From positions 51,032 to 107,100 of the forward strand of contig DCWQ01000003.1 in NCBI GenBank assembly GCA_002328185.1: DNA of 56,069 nucleotides. Reading direction: 5' to 3'. The notes beneath the pieces are model-generated. The model made no database searches and was not told where the DNA came from. It saw nothing but the letters and a program-made list of their open reading frames with translations. Made by a program: the position numbers and the translations under genes. Source of the DNA: Dehalococcoidia bacterium UBA2158. GTDB taxonomy: Bacteria; Chloroflexota; Dehalococcoidia; Lucifugimonadales; UBA3495. This document shows, piece by piece, positions 24,725 to 33,531 of the stretch (positions are counted from its first letter, which is position 1; every line of letters begins with the position of its first letter).

Positions 24725-24761
24725 GCGGTTTTCTTATTAGCCGGCGTGTCGGGAATAAGGG

Positions 24762-25796
24762 TTAGCCGGCGGTGACCGGATCCTTCCTCACCGACGCGAT
24801 CGCGTGGACTTGGTCCATCAAGATATCGAAATTTTCAAATGTGAGGGACTGGGGTCCGTCGCATTTGGCAACGTCCGGGTTGGGATGGACCTCGATCAAC
24901 AGACCGTGTGCTCCGGCGGCCACCGAGGCCAGGGCCACGGGGGTCACCAGGTACCACTTTCCGGTGCTGTGGCTGGGGTCAGCCACGATGGGCAGATGGC
25001 TCAACCGCTTGATCACGGGCACTGCGGCCACGTCCAGCGTGAACCGGGTGAAGGTCTCGAAGCCGCGAATGCCTCTTTCACAGAGGATTACTTGCTCGTT
25101 GCCCCCGGCCATCACGTACTCAGCGGCCAGCAACCACTCTTCGTAAGAAGCGGCCAGTCCGCGTTTGACCATGACCGGTTTCCCGATCAGACCAACCTCG
25201 TCCAGCAGATTGTAGTTCTGCATGTTCCGGGCGCCGATCTGAAGGATGTCGGCGTACTTGGCGACGGTTTCGACGTCGGCCGTAGACATCACTTCAGTGA
25301 TGATGGGAAGTCCGGTCTCTTCTTTGGCCGTTTGTAGGAGCTTCAGGCCGTCTTCGCCCATACCGCGGAAGCTGTAGGGGGAGGTCCTAGGCTTGAAGGC
25401 GCCGCCACGCAGGACCGTGGCGCCGGCAGCCTTCACGGCTTTGGCGGTGGAGACCATCTGCTCTTCGTCTTCAACAGAGCAGGGGCCGGCCATGATTACG
25501 GGCTTGGGTCCGCCAATGACGGCGTCGCCAACCTTGATGATGGTGTTGTCCGGATGGAACTCTTTGCTGGCTAGTTTATAGGGCTTTGAGACCATCACGA
25601 CCTCGGAGACCCCTTGCATCAACTCCATCTCATCTTTGAAGTCGGGAGGAATGGACCCCATGACTCCGATTACGGCCCGCTCCTCTCCCAGGTTGATCTG
25701 GGCCTTTAGCCCCCGGCTTTCAATCCTTTGCCGCACGTTTTCCAGGTCTTCGCGGGCAGTATCCCGTGCCATTACGACGATCATTTCAGTACTCAC
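24762..25796 (-). CDS. aroF: 3-deoxy-7-phosphoheptulonate synthase
   Basis: This 344-residue enzyme condenses phosphoenolpyruvate and erythrose 4-phosphate, the first step of the shikimate pathway. An N-terminal ferredoxin-like regulatory domain (residues 1-75, 'MIVVMARDTAREDLENVRQR') precedes the TIM barrel of the type I-beta (KDPS-like) group. Catalytic segments are 'PVIMAGPCSVEDEEQM', 'LRGGAFKPRTSPYSFRG', 'ILQIGARNMQNYNLL', 'VMVKRGLAAS' and 'PIVADPSHSTGK'. The N-terminal domain in this group mediates feedback inhibition by Tyr or Phe. It is the last gene of trpA-aroH-aroF, followed by a terminator. The length is normal. Confidence 0.96.
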   Translation of the reverse strand: MSTEMIVVMARDTAREDLENVRQRIESRGLKAQINLGEERAVIGVMGSIPPDFKDEMELMQGVSEVVMVSKPYKLASKEFHPDNTIIKVGDAVIGGPKPVIMAGPCSVEDEEQMVSTAKAVKAAGATVLRGGAFKPRTSPYSFRGMGEDGLKLLQTAKEETGLPIITEVMSTADVETVAKYADILQIGARNMQNYNLLDEVGLIGKPVMVKRGLAASYEEWLLAAEYVMAGGNEQVILCERGIRGFETFTRFTLDVAAVPVIKRLSHLPIVADPSHSTGKWYLVTPVALASVAAGAHGLLIEVHPNPDVAKCDGPQSLTFENFDILMDQVHAIASVRKDPVTAG

Positions 25797-25938
25797 CTTT
25801 GGTCCGTGGATTTATTCGTATCCCATCCGGTCATTTGGAGGACCTAGGACAGACCTTGACGAAATACCCCACCACTACTGGAGCCTGCTGCCACCGTAAC
25901 TAGGCTCCCTCACTGCCATCATCCGGGGTTATCCTGCT

Positions 25939-26292
25939 CTATGCGCGCAAGCTCGCGGCCCCCTTCAGATATTTGTATACCAAGTCCTTCGGTTCCTTAT
26001 CAGTATTCACTAGTATAAGTATCCTGATACAACGGGGCAAGCTACCCTCTACAACCACCTGGGTCATGTCCATCAGCGGCGCGTTGGCCCAGGCCAGTTT
26101 GCGGGCTGCGGTGGCCGGAAAAGCCGCGTCCAGGTCCGGGGTAATAGTAAAGAATACCGCAGCCAGAGAGTCCTCTTCCACGCTGTTGGCATCGATCAAT
26201 GCCTGGACCAACTCGGTGGTGGCCTCGTGGATGGCCTCCTCGGTGTTGGCGTCGGCGGTTGTCGCCCCCCTGATTCCCCGGCATGCTGTCAT
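25939..26292 (-). CDS. aroH: Chorismate mutase, AroH type
   Basis: This 117-residue protein rearranges chorismate to prephenate for Phe and Tyr synthesis. It is the trimeric AroH class: 'RGIRGATTADANTEEAI' at the N-terminus, 'AAVFFTITPDLDAAFPATAAR', and 'LPRCIRILILVNTD', which includes the catalytic arginine region. Length equals that of B. subtilis AroH. GGGGAG lies about 11 nt upstream of ATG 26292. It stands between trpA (80 nt upstream) and aroF (142 nt downstream), consistent with one aromatic-pathway transcript. Confidence 0.94.
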   Translation of the reverse strand: MTACRGIRGATTADANTEEAIHEATTELVQALIDANSVEEDSLAAVFFTITPDLDAAFPATAARKLAWANAPLMDMTQVVVEGSLPRCIRILILVNTDKEPKDLVYKYLKGAASLRA

Positions 26293-26372
26293 CTATAAAT
26301 TTCTCCCCGATGTTGAAGTTGGCGGTTGCAGCCCTCTTGCCCGCCAACAAGCGGTCAATAGCCCAAATCTTT

Positions 26373-27179
26373 CTAAGATGGGAGCGAGACTCCTGCCAGT
26401 TCGGCTACGAACCGGCTGGCGCGCTCAACAAGCTGTTCCCTTGGCGAATCCAGCATCACCCTGACCAGGGCGCTGCCCACCACAGCGGCCTCCGCCGTTT
26501 CACCCACTTCTTCAACGTGGGTCCTGTTGGATATCCCGAATCCCACAGCCAGGGGAAGGTCGGTGTGGGCCCTCACCCGGTCGAGCAGCTCGAAGCTTCG
26601 GCCGGAGACCTGCTCACGGGCGCCGGTCACCCCAGTAACGCTGATGCAGTAGACAAACCCGCTGCCTTCGGCGCAAGCGCCTTTTATGCTCTCATCGGTG
26701 CTGGTGGGCGCCAGCAACGGGATCATCGATATGTCGTGCGAGCGGCACTCCGCCAACAAGGGAGCGGCCTCGAACCCGGGCAGGTCAACGGCGATAAGCC
26801 CATCAACCCCCGCCTCCTGGCACCGCTGCGTGAATGGGGCCAGCCCATAGGTGTGGATGGGATTGTAGTACCCCATTAAGATCAGTGGAGTGTCGGGAAT
26901 TTTCTCCCGCACGGTCTCGGCGGCGGTCAGGCAGTCTTCCAGGCTGGTGCCGTTCTGCAACGCTAGGAAGCTGGACTCCTGGATCACTGGACCTTCCGCC
27001 AGCGGGTCGCTGAATGGCACGCCCAGTTCCACGGCGTCGGCCCCGGCCGCAACCAGGGCTGGGACCAACTCCAACGTGGCTTCTATGTCTGGGAAACCGG
27101 CGGTCACAAACACAATCAGTCCGGGACGCTTCTGCTCCCGGACTGCATCGAACATACGCCTGATTCTTGGTTCGCCCAT
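26373..27179 (-). CDS. trpA: Tryptophan synthase alpha chain
   Basis: This 268-residue TIM-barrel protein cleaves indole-3-glycerol phosphate to indole, which passes to TrpB. Motifs: 'TAGFPDIEATLELV', 'DAVELGVPFSDPLAEGPVIQ' and 'LLAPTSTDESI', then 'GFVYCISVTGVTGAR' and 'AVGFGIS' (phosphate binding). Catalytic Glu51 is present. The second catalytic acid, normally Asp (Asp60 of Salmonella, in P-L-A-D-G-P), is Glu62 here. No trpB is adjacent; trpA is usually directly downstream of trpB. A strong AGGAGG is 16 nt upstream, with a small palindrome between it and ATG 27179. Confidence 0.95.
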   Translation of the reverse strand: MGEPRIRRMFDAVREQKRPGLIVFVTAGFPDIEATLELVPALVAAGADAVELGVPFSDPLAEGPVIQESSFLALQNGTSLEDCLTAAETVREKIPDTPLILMGYYNPIHTYGLAPFTQRCQEAGVDGLIAVDLPGFEAAPLLAECRSHDISMIPLLAPTSTDESIKGACAEGSGFVYCISVTGVTGAREQVSGRSFELLDRVRAHTDLPLAVGFGISNRTHVEEVGETAEAAVVGSALVRVMLDSPREQLVERASRFVAELAGVSLPS

Positions 27180-27184
27180 ACCTG

Positions 27185-27197
27185 GGACCTAAGGTCC
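27185..27197. promoter_or_regulatory. Palindrome between ribosome binding site and trpA start
   Basis: GGACCT-A-AGGTCC is a perfect palindrome lying between AGGAGG and the trpA start on the minus strand, partly overlapping the ribosome binding site. As RNA it could form a 5-bp hairpin with a 3-nt loop, either bringing the distant site closer to the ATG or masking it. This is inference from sequence. Confidence 0.35.
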
Positions 27198-27297
27198 TCC
27201 TGGCTTTAATACAGCAGGAAAAAGAGCCTGCGATTCAAGCAAATTTAACTTACAACCCCAGCGGTGTCTACCCCTTGGAATCTACCGGGCTAAGAAT

Positions 27298-28194
27298 TTA
27301 GCCGCTGAGGGCTGACACGCCCAAGGCCAGGGCGTTCTGACCGGCGTGGGCCCCGAGGGCCGCCCAGAGCGATCCGGTCCGCCAATATAGCCACGCCAAC
27401 AGGGACCCAGTGATGAATATGGGGATCAACATACCGATGGACATGTGGAAGGCGCTGAAAATCGCGGCGCTTACGAATATGCTCCCCCACGGGCCGAACC
27501 TCGTAAGTAGGCCACGGAAGATGAACCCCCGGAAGAACAGCTCTTCGCTCATGGGTGTGATGAAAGCCAGGGCCTGGAAAGTCAGCAACACGAACGGGCC
27601 GTCGAAGAAGATGTCCGACTCGACCGAGGTAGTCGATAGTTTGTCCAGACCCAGCCAGTCCACGATATCGGCGTAGACCGAAGTGGCGATCAAACTTGTG
27701 CCCAACACCCCGAACATCAGCAGGACGGTCCCTTTCTTAGGCACCTGTACCCTGCTGAGCCGCAGCAAGACCAAGGGATACCTGCTATGCCGCAGACCCA
27801 GGTACCAGACCGTGCTGAAGATGGCCATAGCCATGAGATGGACGCTGATCCACGTGGCTACCGCATCTTCCTGTTCCGAATACAGAGAGCCGATAACCAG
27901 AGCTAACGCCGCTGCCGAGAACAGGGAGAGCATGACTAGGATTATCCCGGCGGCCATCTGCCAGCCGCCCCATGGCACCCTTACCATGTGGCGAGTTGCC
28001 CGGCTGCCTGAAGATTTAGCGGTTGAGATTTCAGCCTCGGCCGCGTCTCCCGGCGAGTATCCGCAATCGGCACAGTCCTCCCGTCCCATCCCCCGATGAC
28101 TGCCACATTGAGAGCAAAGCGTGGGGTCAGTGAAAGACCCGCCCATAGTCTGCTCTGACGGGTTTTCGCCGCGCTCGCCTGAGCGCCATGGCAT
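27298..28194 (-). CDS. CPBP-family membrane protease with zinc ribbon
   Basis: This protein of about 298 residues has an N-terminal zinc ribbon ('CSQCGSHRGMGREDCADCG', two C-x-x-C pairs), a linker, and a multi-spanning CPBP (Abi, type II CAAX prenyl endopeptidase-like) domain. The CPBP motifs are 'MSEELFFRGFIFRG' (motif 1, catalytic Glu pair), 'IFSAFHMSIG' (motif 2) and 'GAHAGQN' (motif 3). The family acts as intramembrane proteases, and bacterial members are often linked to peptide maturation or self-immunity. Here the neighbours give no bacteriocin context. The start is uncertain: ATG 28194 or TTG 28212, neither with a clear ribosome binding site. Confidence 0.88.
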   Translation of the reverse strand: MPWRSGERGENPSEQTMGGSFTDPTLCSQCGSHRGMGREDCADCGYSPGDAAEAEISTAKSSGSRATRHMVRVPWGGWQMAAGIILVMLSLFSAAALALVIGSLYSEQEDAVATWISVHLMAMAIFSTVWYLGLRHSRYPLVLLRLSRVQVPKKGTVLLMFGVLGTSLIATSVYADIVDWLGLDKLSTTSVESDIFFDGPFVLLTFQALAFITPMSEELFFRGFIFRGLLTRFGPWGSIFVSAAIFSAFHMSIGMLIPIFITGSLLAWLYWRTGSLWAALGAHAGQNALALGVSALSG

Positions 28195-28387
28195 ATTGTT
28201 ATCGGACTGCAATTTGGCTCTGCATGTGCGCCTTGAAAATCACTGCTTCGAATTATAGCAACTTGCTCCTTATTGCCAAGTCTTGGGTGGAGTCCAGCCC
28301 GCACGACGCCACACCCGATTGCCAGATAATCAAACCTCGGCCATAATGACGGCGGCTCAAACCGGCCTGCCTAATGGAGATGACGAT

Positions 28388-28582
28388 ATGGCTTCAGAAC
28401 AACCATTATCCCGGGAAGATTTCGACCACCTGGCAAAGCTGATGGGCATTGACGGCGAACTCGCCTACCTTGACGGGCTTTATTCTCAGGCGCGCGGGGT
28501 CTTCATCAGCGCCAAGAGCATCAGTGACATCGACGTCACCGGCGCCGAGCCCGACATGGCCTTTATTCCGAAGAAGGACTAA
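28388..28582 (+). CDS. Small amidase companion (AtzG/GatC-like)
   Basis: This 64-residue acidic protein begins 'MASEQPLSREDFDHLAKLMG' and ends 'TGAEPDMAFIPKKD'. It sits 32 nt before an amidase of the GatA/AtzE family on the same strand. Position, size and the ending '-EP-x-x-A-F-x-P' resemble AtzG-type small subunits that stabilise AtzE amidases, themselves related to GatC. GGAG about 9-12 nt upstream of ATG 28388 supports this start; the open frame extends further upstream but with no better start. Assignment as a companion subunit is an inference. Confidence 0.65.
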   Translation: MASEQPLSREDFDHLAKLMGIDGELAYLDGLYSQARGVFISAKSISDIDVTGAEPDMAFIPKKD

Positions 28583-28614
28583 ACCTCAACACTTGATTGG
28601 GAGGCAACGCCCTG

Positions 28615-30027
28615 ATGGACGCACTGGAAATCTGCTACATGAGCGCCGGGGACCTATCGAATCTGGTCCAGAGTAAAGAAGTTTCTCCCGTCGAGATAAT
28701 CGACGCGCATCTGGCCAGGGTCGAAGAAACTGAACCGGTGCTGAATTCGTTCATCACCCTATTGGCGGATGAGTCCCGCGCCGCCGCCCGCCAGGCCGAG
28801 AAGGACATCCAAGCCGGCCGGTACAAGGGGCCCCTCCACGGCATACCCGTGGGGTTGAAGGACCTGTACAACACCGGAGGGGTGCGCACAACCTCGGGCT
28901 CCAAGATATTCGACACGTTCATACCTGCCGAAGACTGCACCGTGGCCGCCAAGTTTCAGCAGGCCGGCGCTATCCTCCTGGGCAAGCTGAACATGCACCA
29001 GTTCGCCTACGGGCCCACCGGGGAGAACCCCGACTACGGCCACATGCACAACCCCTGGAACCCAGAGATGGTGACCGGCGGCTCCAGCGGCGGCTCTGGT
29101 TCTGCGGCCGCGGCGGGCCAGTGCACCATCACCACCGGCAGCGACACCGGCGGATCCATCCGTATCCCGGCAGCCCTCTGTGGCATCGTCGGCCTCAAGC
29201 CCACCTATGGGCTGGTCAGCCGCTGGGGACTGACTGCGCTGTCCTGGTCCCTCGACCACCCAGGCCCCATGGTGCGCACCGTTGAAGACGCCGCCATCAC
29301 CATGAACGTCATCGCCGGCTACGACCCCAGGGACGTTGCATCGGCGAAGGTAGATATCCCCGACTACATCACGGCACTGACCGGTGACGTGCGGGGCCTG
29401 CGCATCGGCATGCCAAAGGAATACTTCGACGCGCCGCTTGACCCCCAGGTGAGGAAGGCCGTGATGGACGCCGTCAGTCTCCTGGAGAGCATGGGCGCCG
29501 AGGTCAAAGAGGTCTCGTTCCCCATGTTCAACGAGTCCCAGGCCATCTCCAGCACCGTGCTCATGGCCGAAGCCTCCGCCTACCACCGCGACCTGCTGGA
29601 GAAAGACGGCCATCAACTCTATGAACCAGTGCGCCAGCGTCTGGAGGCAGGGTTGTTCATCAGCGCCGCCGACTACCTCCGGGCGCAACAGGCCCGCGCC
29701 ATCCTGGACGCTGAGGGTCGAAGGCTGCTAGACGACGTTGACCTGCTGGCTGGCCCCACCGAACCCGTCACTGCGCCCGAGCTTTTGTCCTCCAAAGTGA
29801 TGGCCGGAGAGCAAGAGATCGGAGTGGTTGGAGCGCTGACCCAGTACACCAGGCCGTACAACATAAACGGCTTCCCGGCCATTTCGGTCCCCTGCGGCTT
29901 CTCTGAATCGGGGATGCCCATCGGCCTGCAACTGGCGGGAAAGCCTTTCCACGAGCTGACGGTCCTGCGTGCCGCCCACGCCTACGAACAGGCCACGGAC
30001 TGGCATACCCGCCGCCCGCCCCTGTAG
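28615..30027 (+). CDS. Amidase (amidase signature family)
   Basis: This 470-residue Ser-Ser-Lys amidase hydrolyses C-N bonds of amides. The catalytic Lys is in 'PVGLKDLYNTGG', the cis-Ser in 'VTGGSSGGSGSAAAAG' and the nucleophile Ser in 'GSDTGGSIRIPAALCG'. 'GLKPTYGLVSRWG' follows, as in GatA. GGAGG nine nt upstream of ATG 28615 decides the start over a TTG six codons earlier. It follows a small GatC/AtzG-like gene. No gatB is near, so it is more likely a catabolic amidase than the tRNA amidotransferase. The substrate may be a urea derivative, nicotinamide-like compound or other amide. Confidence 0.93.
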   Translation: MDALEICYMSAGDLSNLVQSKEVSPVEIIDAHLARVEETEPVLNSFITLLADESRAAARQAEKDIQAGRYKGPLHGIPVGLKDLYNTGGVRTTSGSKIFDTFIPAEDCTVAAKFQQAGAILLGKLNMHQFAYGPTGENPDYGHMHNPWNPEMVTGGSSGGSGSAAAAGQCTITTGSDTGGSIRIPAALCGIVGLKPTYGLVSRWGLTALSWSLDHPGPMVRTVEDAAITMNVIAGYDPRDVASAKVDIPDYITALTGDVRGLRIGMPKEYFDAPLDPQVRKAVMDAVSLLESMGAEVKEVSFPMFNESQAISSTVLMAEASAYHRDLLEKDGHQLYEPVRQRLEAGLFISAADYLRAQQARAILDAEGRRLLDDVDLLAGPTEPVTAPELLSSKVMAGEQEIGVVGALTQYTRPYNINGFPAISVPCGFSESGMPIGLQLAGKPFHELTVLRAAHAYEQATDWHTRRPPL

Positions 30028-30166
30028 GCAGCCACTCAAACTCCCATACCGGTTGATCCGTAAGGCTAGCGGGCAGCGTATTTCGTGTAGAATCCCTGTA
30101 CGACCCGGGTTTTAATCTAAGATCTGAAATTGATTCTAGTGGGCCGGATGTGGGGAGTCGGCAGTT

Positions 30167-30931
30167 TTGGCGGAAATCACCACTGTTACCTTCGACCTCT
30201 GGCAGACCCTGTTGCTGGACGACCGGGACTTGGGGCAGGCCCGCGCCCTGGTTCGGCTTAAGGGCGCCCAGTCAGCGCTGGCCAAGTTCGGCGAAAATTT
30301 TGATCTTGACCACATCCGGGAAGCCTATATGGCCTGCTTCCAGCAATGCCGCGAAGTCCGGGACAACGGTCTGGACGTGGACTTCCGCGAGCAGGTAGCA
30401 ATCTTCGTCAACCACATCACGCCAGGCCTGGCTGATCGGCTGGACCCGGACATCATGGATGAGATCGCAGAGTTCTATTCGGACTCCTTCTTGATCCATC
30501 CGCCGCCCGCCCATGTGGACGCGGTCCAGGTGCTGCAAAGCATCAAGGACATGGGCCTTATAATGGGCCTGATCTCCAATACGGGGATGACTCCTGGGTT
30601 CACCTTCCGCTCCTACATGGATGAAGAGGGGATGCTGGACTTCTTCCAAACGCTGACGTTTTCAGACGAGGTCAAGCTGGCCAAGCCAGGCAGCCAGATC
30701 TTCATGATGACGCTGAAGGCGCTGCGCGCGACCCCGGAGCAGACTATTCACGTGGGCGACCACGTGACCAACGACGTTGTGGGCGCCAAGCGTTGCGGTA
30801 TGAAAACGATCTGGATCAACGGGTTCTATGAACGGGAAGACCCCAACGACCCAGAGACAGAACCGGACATCACCGTCTCCAGCCTAGCCGACGTCGTCCC
30901 AGCCGTCGCCAAGCTGGCTGGGCGAGTATGA
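30167..30931 (+). CDS. HAD-superfamily hydrolase
   Basis: This 254-residue HAD protein has motif I 'VTFDLWQTLLLDD' (nucleophile Asp, with Trp at the D+2 position where phosphatases normally have Asp), a helical cap (about residues 20-95), motif II 'GLISNTGMT', motif III Lys in 'KLAKPGSQIF' and motif IV 'HVGDHVTNDVVGAKRCGM'. The D-x-W variant is common in HAD-IA proteins of uncertain activity; the D+2 Asp usually acts as acid/base, so phosphatase activity may be altered. The start is TTG 30167, with GGGGAG about 10 nt upstream. It stands alone, 139 nt after the amidase. Confidence 0.87.
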   Translation: MAEITTVTFDLWQTLLLDDRDLGQARALVRLKGAQSALAKFGENFDLDHIREAYMACFQQCREVRDNGLDVDFREQVAIFVNHITPGLADRLDPDIMDEIAEFYSDSFLIHPPPAHVDAVQVLQSIKDMGLIMGLISNTGMTPGFTFRSYMDEEGMLDFFQTLTFSDEVKLAKPGSQIFMMTLKALRATPEQTIHVGDHVTNDVVGAKRCGMKTIWINGFYEREDPNDPETEPDITVSSLADVVPAVAKLAGRV

Positions 30932-31152
30932 TTTTGTTGGATCAAACGCTTATCTTGACAACCAGATTCTGCCAATGATAGTGTCGGCTTCTCTGTACTT
31001 TCTGACGGAACTCAATACCGAATTGTTCATATTTGGCTTAAATTCGGTGGAATTATTTACAAATTAAGGCTATTCAGAACAAACAGCGTTAGCTGAATTT
31101 GTGTCTGACATGGGTAACGGGATGCTAAAAAGAGTCCTGACAGGAACGCAGC

Positions 31153-32652
31153 ATGGCTGACTCAGCCGAACTTAACGAGCTCTGTACCGCCGTCTTTGCA
31201 AAACGATCGCTTATTTTGGTGAGCAACCGCGGTCCAGTTGAGCACCAGATGCCCGGCGGCGGCCGTCCGGAAGCCCGCCGTGGCAGCGGCAGCGTGGTCA
31301 CCGCCTTCAGCTCGCTGGCCCAGAAATTCGAGTTCACCTGGGTGGCCAGCGCCATGGGTGAAGGCGACCGCGTCGTCTCCGACAACGGCCGGGGCCCCCA
31401 CCTACGATCCCCCCTGCCGGGTCACCAGATCGATCTCCGGTACGTAGTCACACCCCGGCGTGTTTACCACAAGTACTACAACATCCTTTGCAACCCGCTG
31501 CTCTGGTTCCTCCAACACTATATGTGGAACCCGCCGTACAACCCCAACGTGGACGCCGCGGTGCATGACGCTTGGGAAGGCGGTTACATACCGGTTAACC
31601 AGGCATTCGCCAATGCCGTGATCGATGAGGCACGCGCCCTAGAGCAGGCGCCCATCGTCATCGGCCACGACTACCACCTGTATCTGTTGCCCGAGTTCGT
31701 ACGACAGGGCGTGCCCGAGGCCGTGATCCAGCACTTCATCCACATACCCTGGCCCACGCCCCAGTACTGGCACATGATCCCTGACTACATCACCCGGCGT
31801 ATCTGCGAATCCCTGTGCGCCACCGACCTCCTGGGGTTCCAGACCATCGGCGACGTCCGATGCTTCTTGGACACCGTTGACGAGTTCGTGCCCGACGCTG
31901 CCGTCGACCGGAACAACCACACCGTAGCCCTGAATGGGCGCACCACTTCGGTCAAGGTCTACCCCATATCCATCAACGTCGAGGAAGTCCGACGCATCGC
32001 CAACACTCCCAGGGCGCTGGATTATGAGGCCAGGCTGTCAGCGGACACCGGAGAGGCGACCATCGTCCGCATCGACCGCGCCGAACCCAACAAGAACATC
32101 GTACGCGGCTTCCGGGCTTACGAGCTGATGCTGACCCGCTATCCCGAGCTCAAAGGCAAGGTTAAGTTTCTGGCCTTCCTGGTGCCTTCACGCACGCATA
32201 TACGCCAATACCAGAGGTACATGGACGAGATACAGCAGGTGATCCAGCAGATCAACAACAACCACGGCACCGAGGACTGGCAGCCCATCGTGCCCTTCAT
32301 CGAGAATAACTACACGCAGGCCGTCGCAGGCATGAAACTCTACGATGTGCTGCTCGTGAACACCATCATCGAGGGCATGAACCTGGTGGCTAAAGAAGGC
32401 GCGGTGGTCAACAGCCGCGACGGCGTGCTGGTCTTGTCCCACAGCAGCGGTGTCTACCAGCAATTGGCCGACGGCGCCCTCAGCGTGTCGCCCACCGACA
32501 TCGAGGGCACGATGGAGGCGCTGCATCAGGCGATCACCATGTCACCCGATGACCGCAAGGACCGGGCGGCACGGATGCTTGAGTCGGTCTGTCGCGAAGA
32601 CATCAACCATTGGCTCTACCAGCAGATGAAAGACATCTCAACGGTCTTATAG
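31153..32652 (+). CDS. GT20-family glycosyltransferase (trehalose-6-phosphate synthase-like)
   Basis: This 499-residue retaining glycosyltransferase resembles trehalose-6-phosphate synthase (OtsA). Seen are 'LILVSNRGPVEH' at the N-terminus, 'VIGHDYHLYLLPEFVR', 'FIHIPWPTPQYW', 'DLLGFQT', 'LVNTIIEGMNLVAKEGAVV' and 'VLSHSSGVYQQLADGAL'. The donor-phosphate loop, normally V-D-R-L-D-Y-x-K-G, reads 'RIDRAEPNKNIVRGF', so Arg and Lys are kept but the Asp-Tyr pair and Gly are not. This suggests a divergent subgroup. It may make trehalose 6-phosphate, glucosylglycerol phosphate or a related compatible solute. No phosphatase gene is fused or adjacent. AGGA about 9 nt upstream supports ATG 31153. Confidence 0.85.
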   Translation: MADSAELNELCTAVFAKRSLILVSNRGPVEHQMPGGGRPEARRGSGSVVTAFSSLAQKFEFTWVASAMGEGDRVVSDNGRGPHLRSPLPGHQIDLRYVVTPRRVYHKYYNILCNPLLWFLQHYMWNPPYNPNVDAAVHDAWEGGYIPVNQAFANAVIDEARALEQAPIVIGHDYHLYLLPEFVRQGVPEAVIQHFIHIPWPTPQYWHMIPDYITRRICESLCATDLLGFQTIGDVRCFLDTVDEFVPDAAVDRNNHTVALNGRTTSVKVYPISINVEEVRRIANTPRALDYEARLSADTGEATIVRIDRAEPNKNIVRGFRAYELMLTRYPELKGKVKFLAFLVPSRTHIRQYQRYMDEIQQVIQQINNNHGTEDWQPIVPFIENNYTQAVAGMKLYDVLLVNTIIEGMNLVAKEGAVVNSRDGVLVLSHSSGVYQQLADGALSVSPTDIEGTMEALHQAITMSPDDRKDRAARMLESVCREDINHWLYQQMKDISTVL

Positions 32653-32824
32653 TCAGCACCCATCTCGGATATGCTGGCCATGACCGTTGGCTGGATAATT
32701 GGAATAGCCCGGGTTAAAGTGTTAGGGCGGCGGCAGTCCGCAACATCTAGAATTTTTCATCTCCAGAATGCCCATTTTCTACTGAGTTTCAGGCCTAGTT
32801 CCGGGAGTACAGAAAGCGGACCAA

Positions 32825-33400
32825 ATGGAACAATTGTTCAACCCACAATTACCCGGCGGCGGCCGGCCTGATATCCAACTCTGCATCTTCCCGCACCTGC
32901 CCGAGTTCCTGGTCATCGACTCCAGGGACGAATCGCCTCAGGTGATGCTGCTCAATACTGACGACGTTTTTGACGAAGAGTTCTACAGGACCGTCGAAGC
33001 TGAATTCTCCGAGACTCTTCGCTCGTCCAGTGAATTTCTCTTTTCCCACTTCATGAACCTGCCCGTGAGCATCGAGGAGTCGGTGCGCGACATCGCCATG
33101 ACCTTCATCCTCGACCGGCTCGGAGTGCAGATCGAAGACGAAGACGAGATACCATCGGTGGTCGTCTACGTGGTCGCCGGCGGAGCTCTCACCACCCACG
33201 CCGCAAAGATACTTGATGGCCTGAATGAACTGATCCGCGCCAGCGCTAGAGGCCCCGAGGCAGCCCATTGGGAGACCACCGTCGCCGACCTAGTGGAACG
33301 GGAGACAGCCATCATGCAGAAGGTGAATGAACAGCAGATGGAGGACGCCCTGAAAGGCGATTCCCCGGATTACTTCACCCTCTGGGAAAGCCGCAACTGA
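32825..33400 (+). CDS. Unrecognised acidic protein
   Basis: I do not recognise this 191-residue protein. It is acidic, with no signal peptide, membrane segment or Cys motif. Notable are 'FPHLPEFLVIDSRDESPQV', 'DDVFDEEFYRTVEAEFSETL' and a hydrophobic beta-strand pair 'IPSVVVYVVAGGALTTHAAK' near the middle of the C-terminal half, followed by helices to the end. Coding reality is supported by codon use like that of neighbours, by the absence of a competing frame and by its place in a run of plus-strand genes. It lies between the GT20 gene and the luciferase-like gene with gaps of 172 and 131 nt. Confidence 0.72.
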   Translation: MEQLFNPQLPGGGRPDIQLCIFPHLPEFLVIDSRDESPQVMLLNTDDVFDEEFYRTVEAEFSETLRSSSEFLFSHFMNLPVSIEESVRDIAMTFILDRLGVQIEDEDEIPSVVVYVVAGGALTTHAAKILDGLNELIRASARGPEAAHWETTVADLVERETAIMQKVNEQQMEDALKGDSPDYFTLWESRN

Positions 33401-33531
33401 CGTCCTGTTCCGCGTATTTGACTGGCTTTCCATCCCTGGCGCGCTCCTCGCTTTCTCCTCTATAATCCCCAAACGACCCTCCTGCCTATTCGCGCCGAGA
33501 AAAATCGACGGCCTCGATAGGATTGTCATTG

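Noticed and set aside
28759..29688. 309-residue minus-strand ORF opposite the amidase
   Set aside because: Antisense shadow; the amidase Ser-Ser-Lys motifs are on the plus strand.
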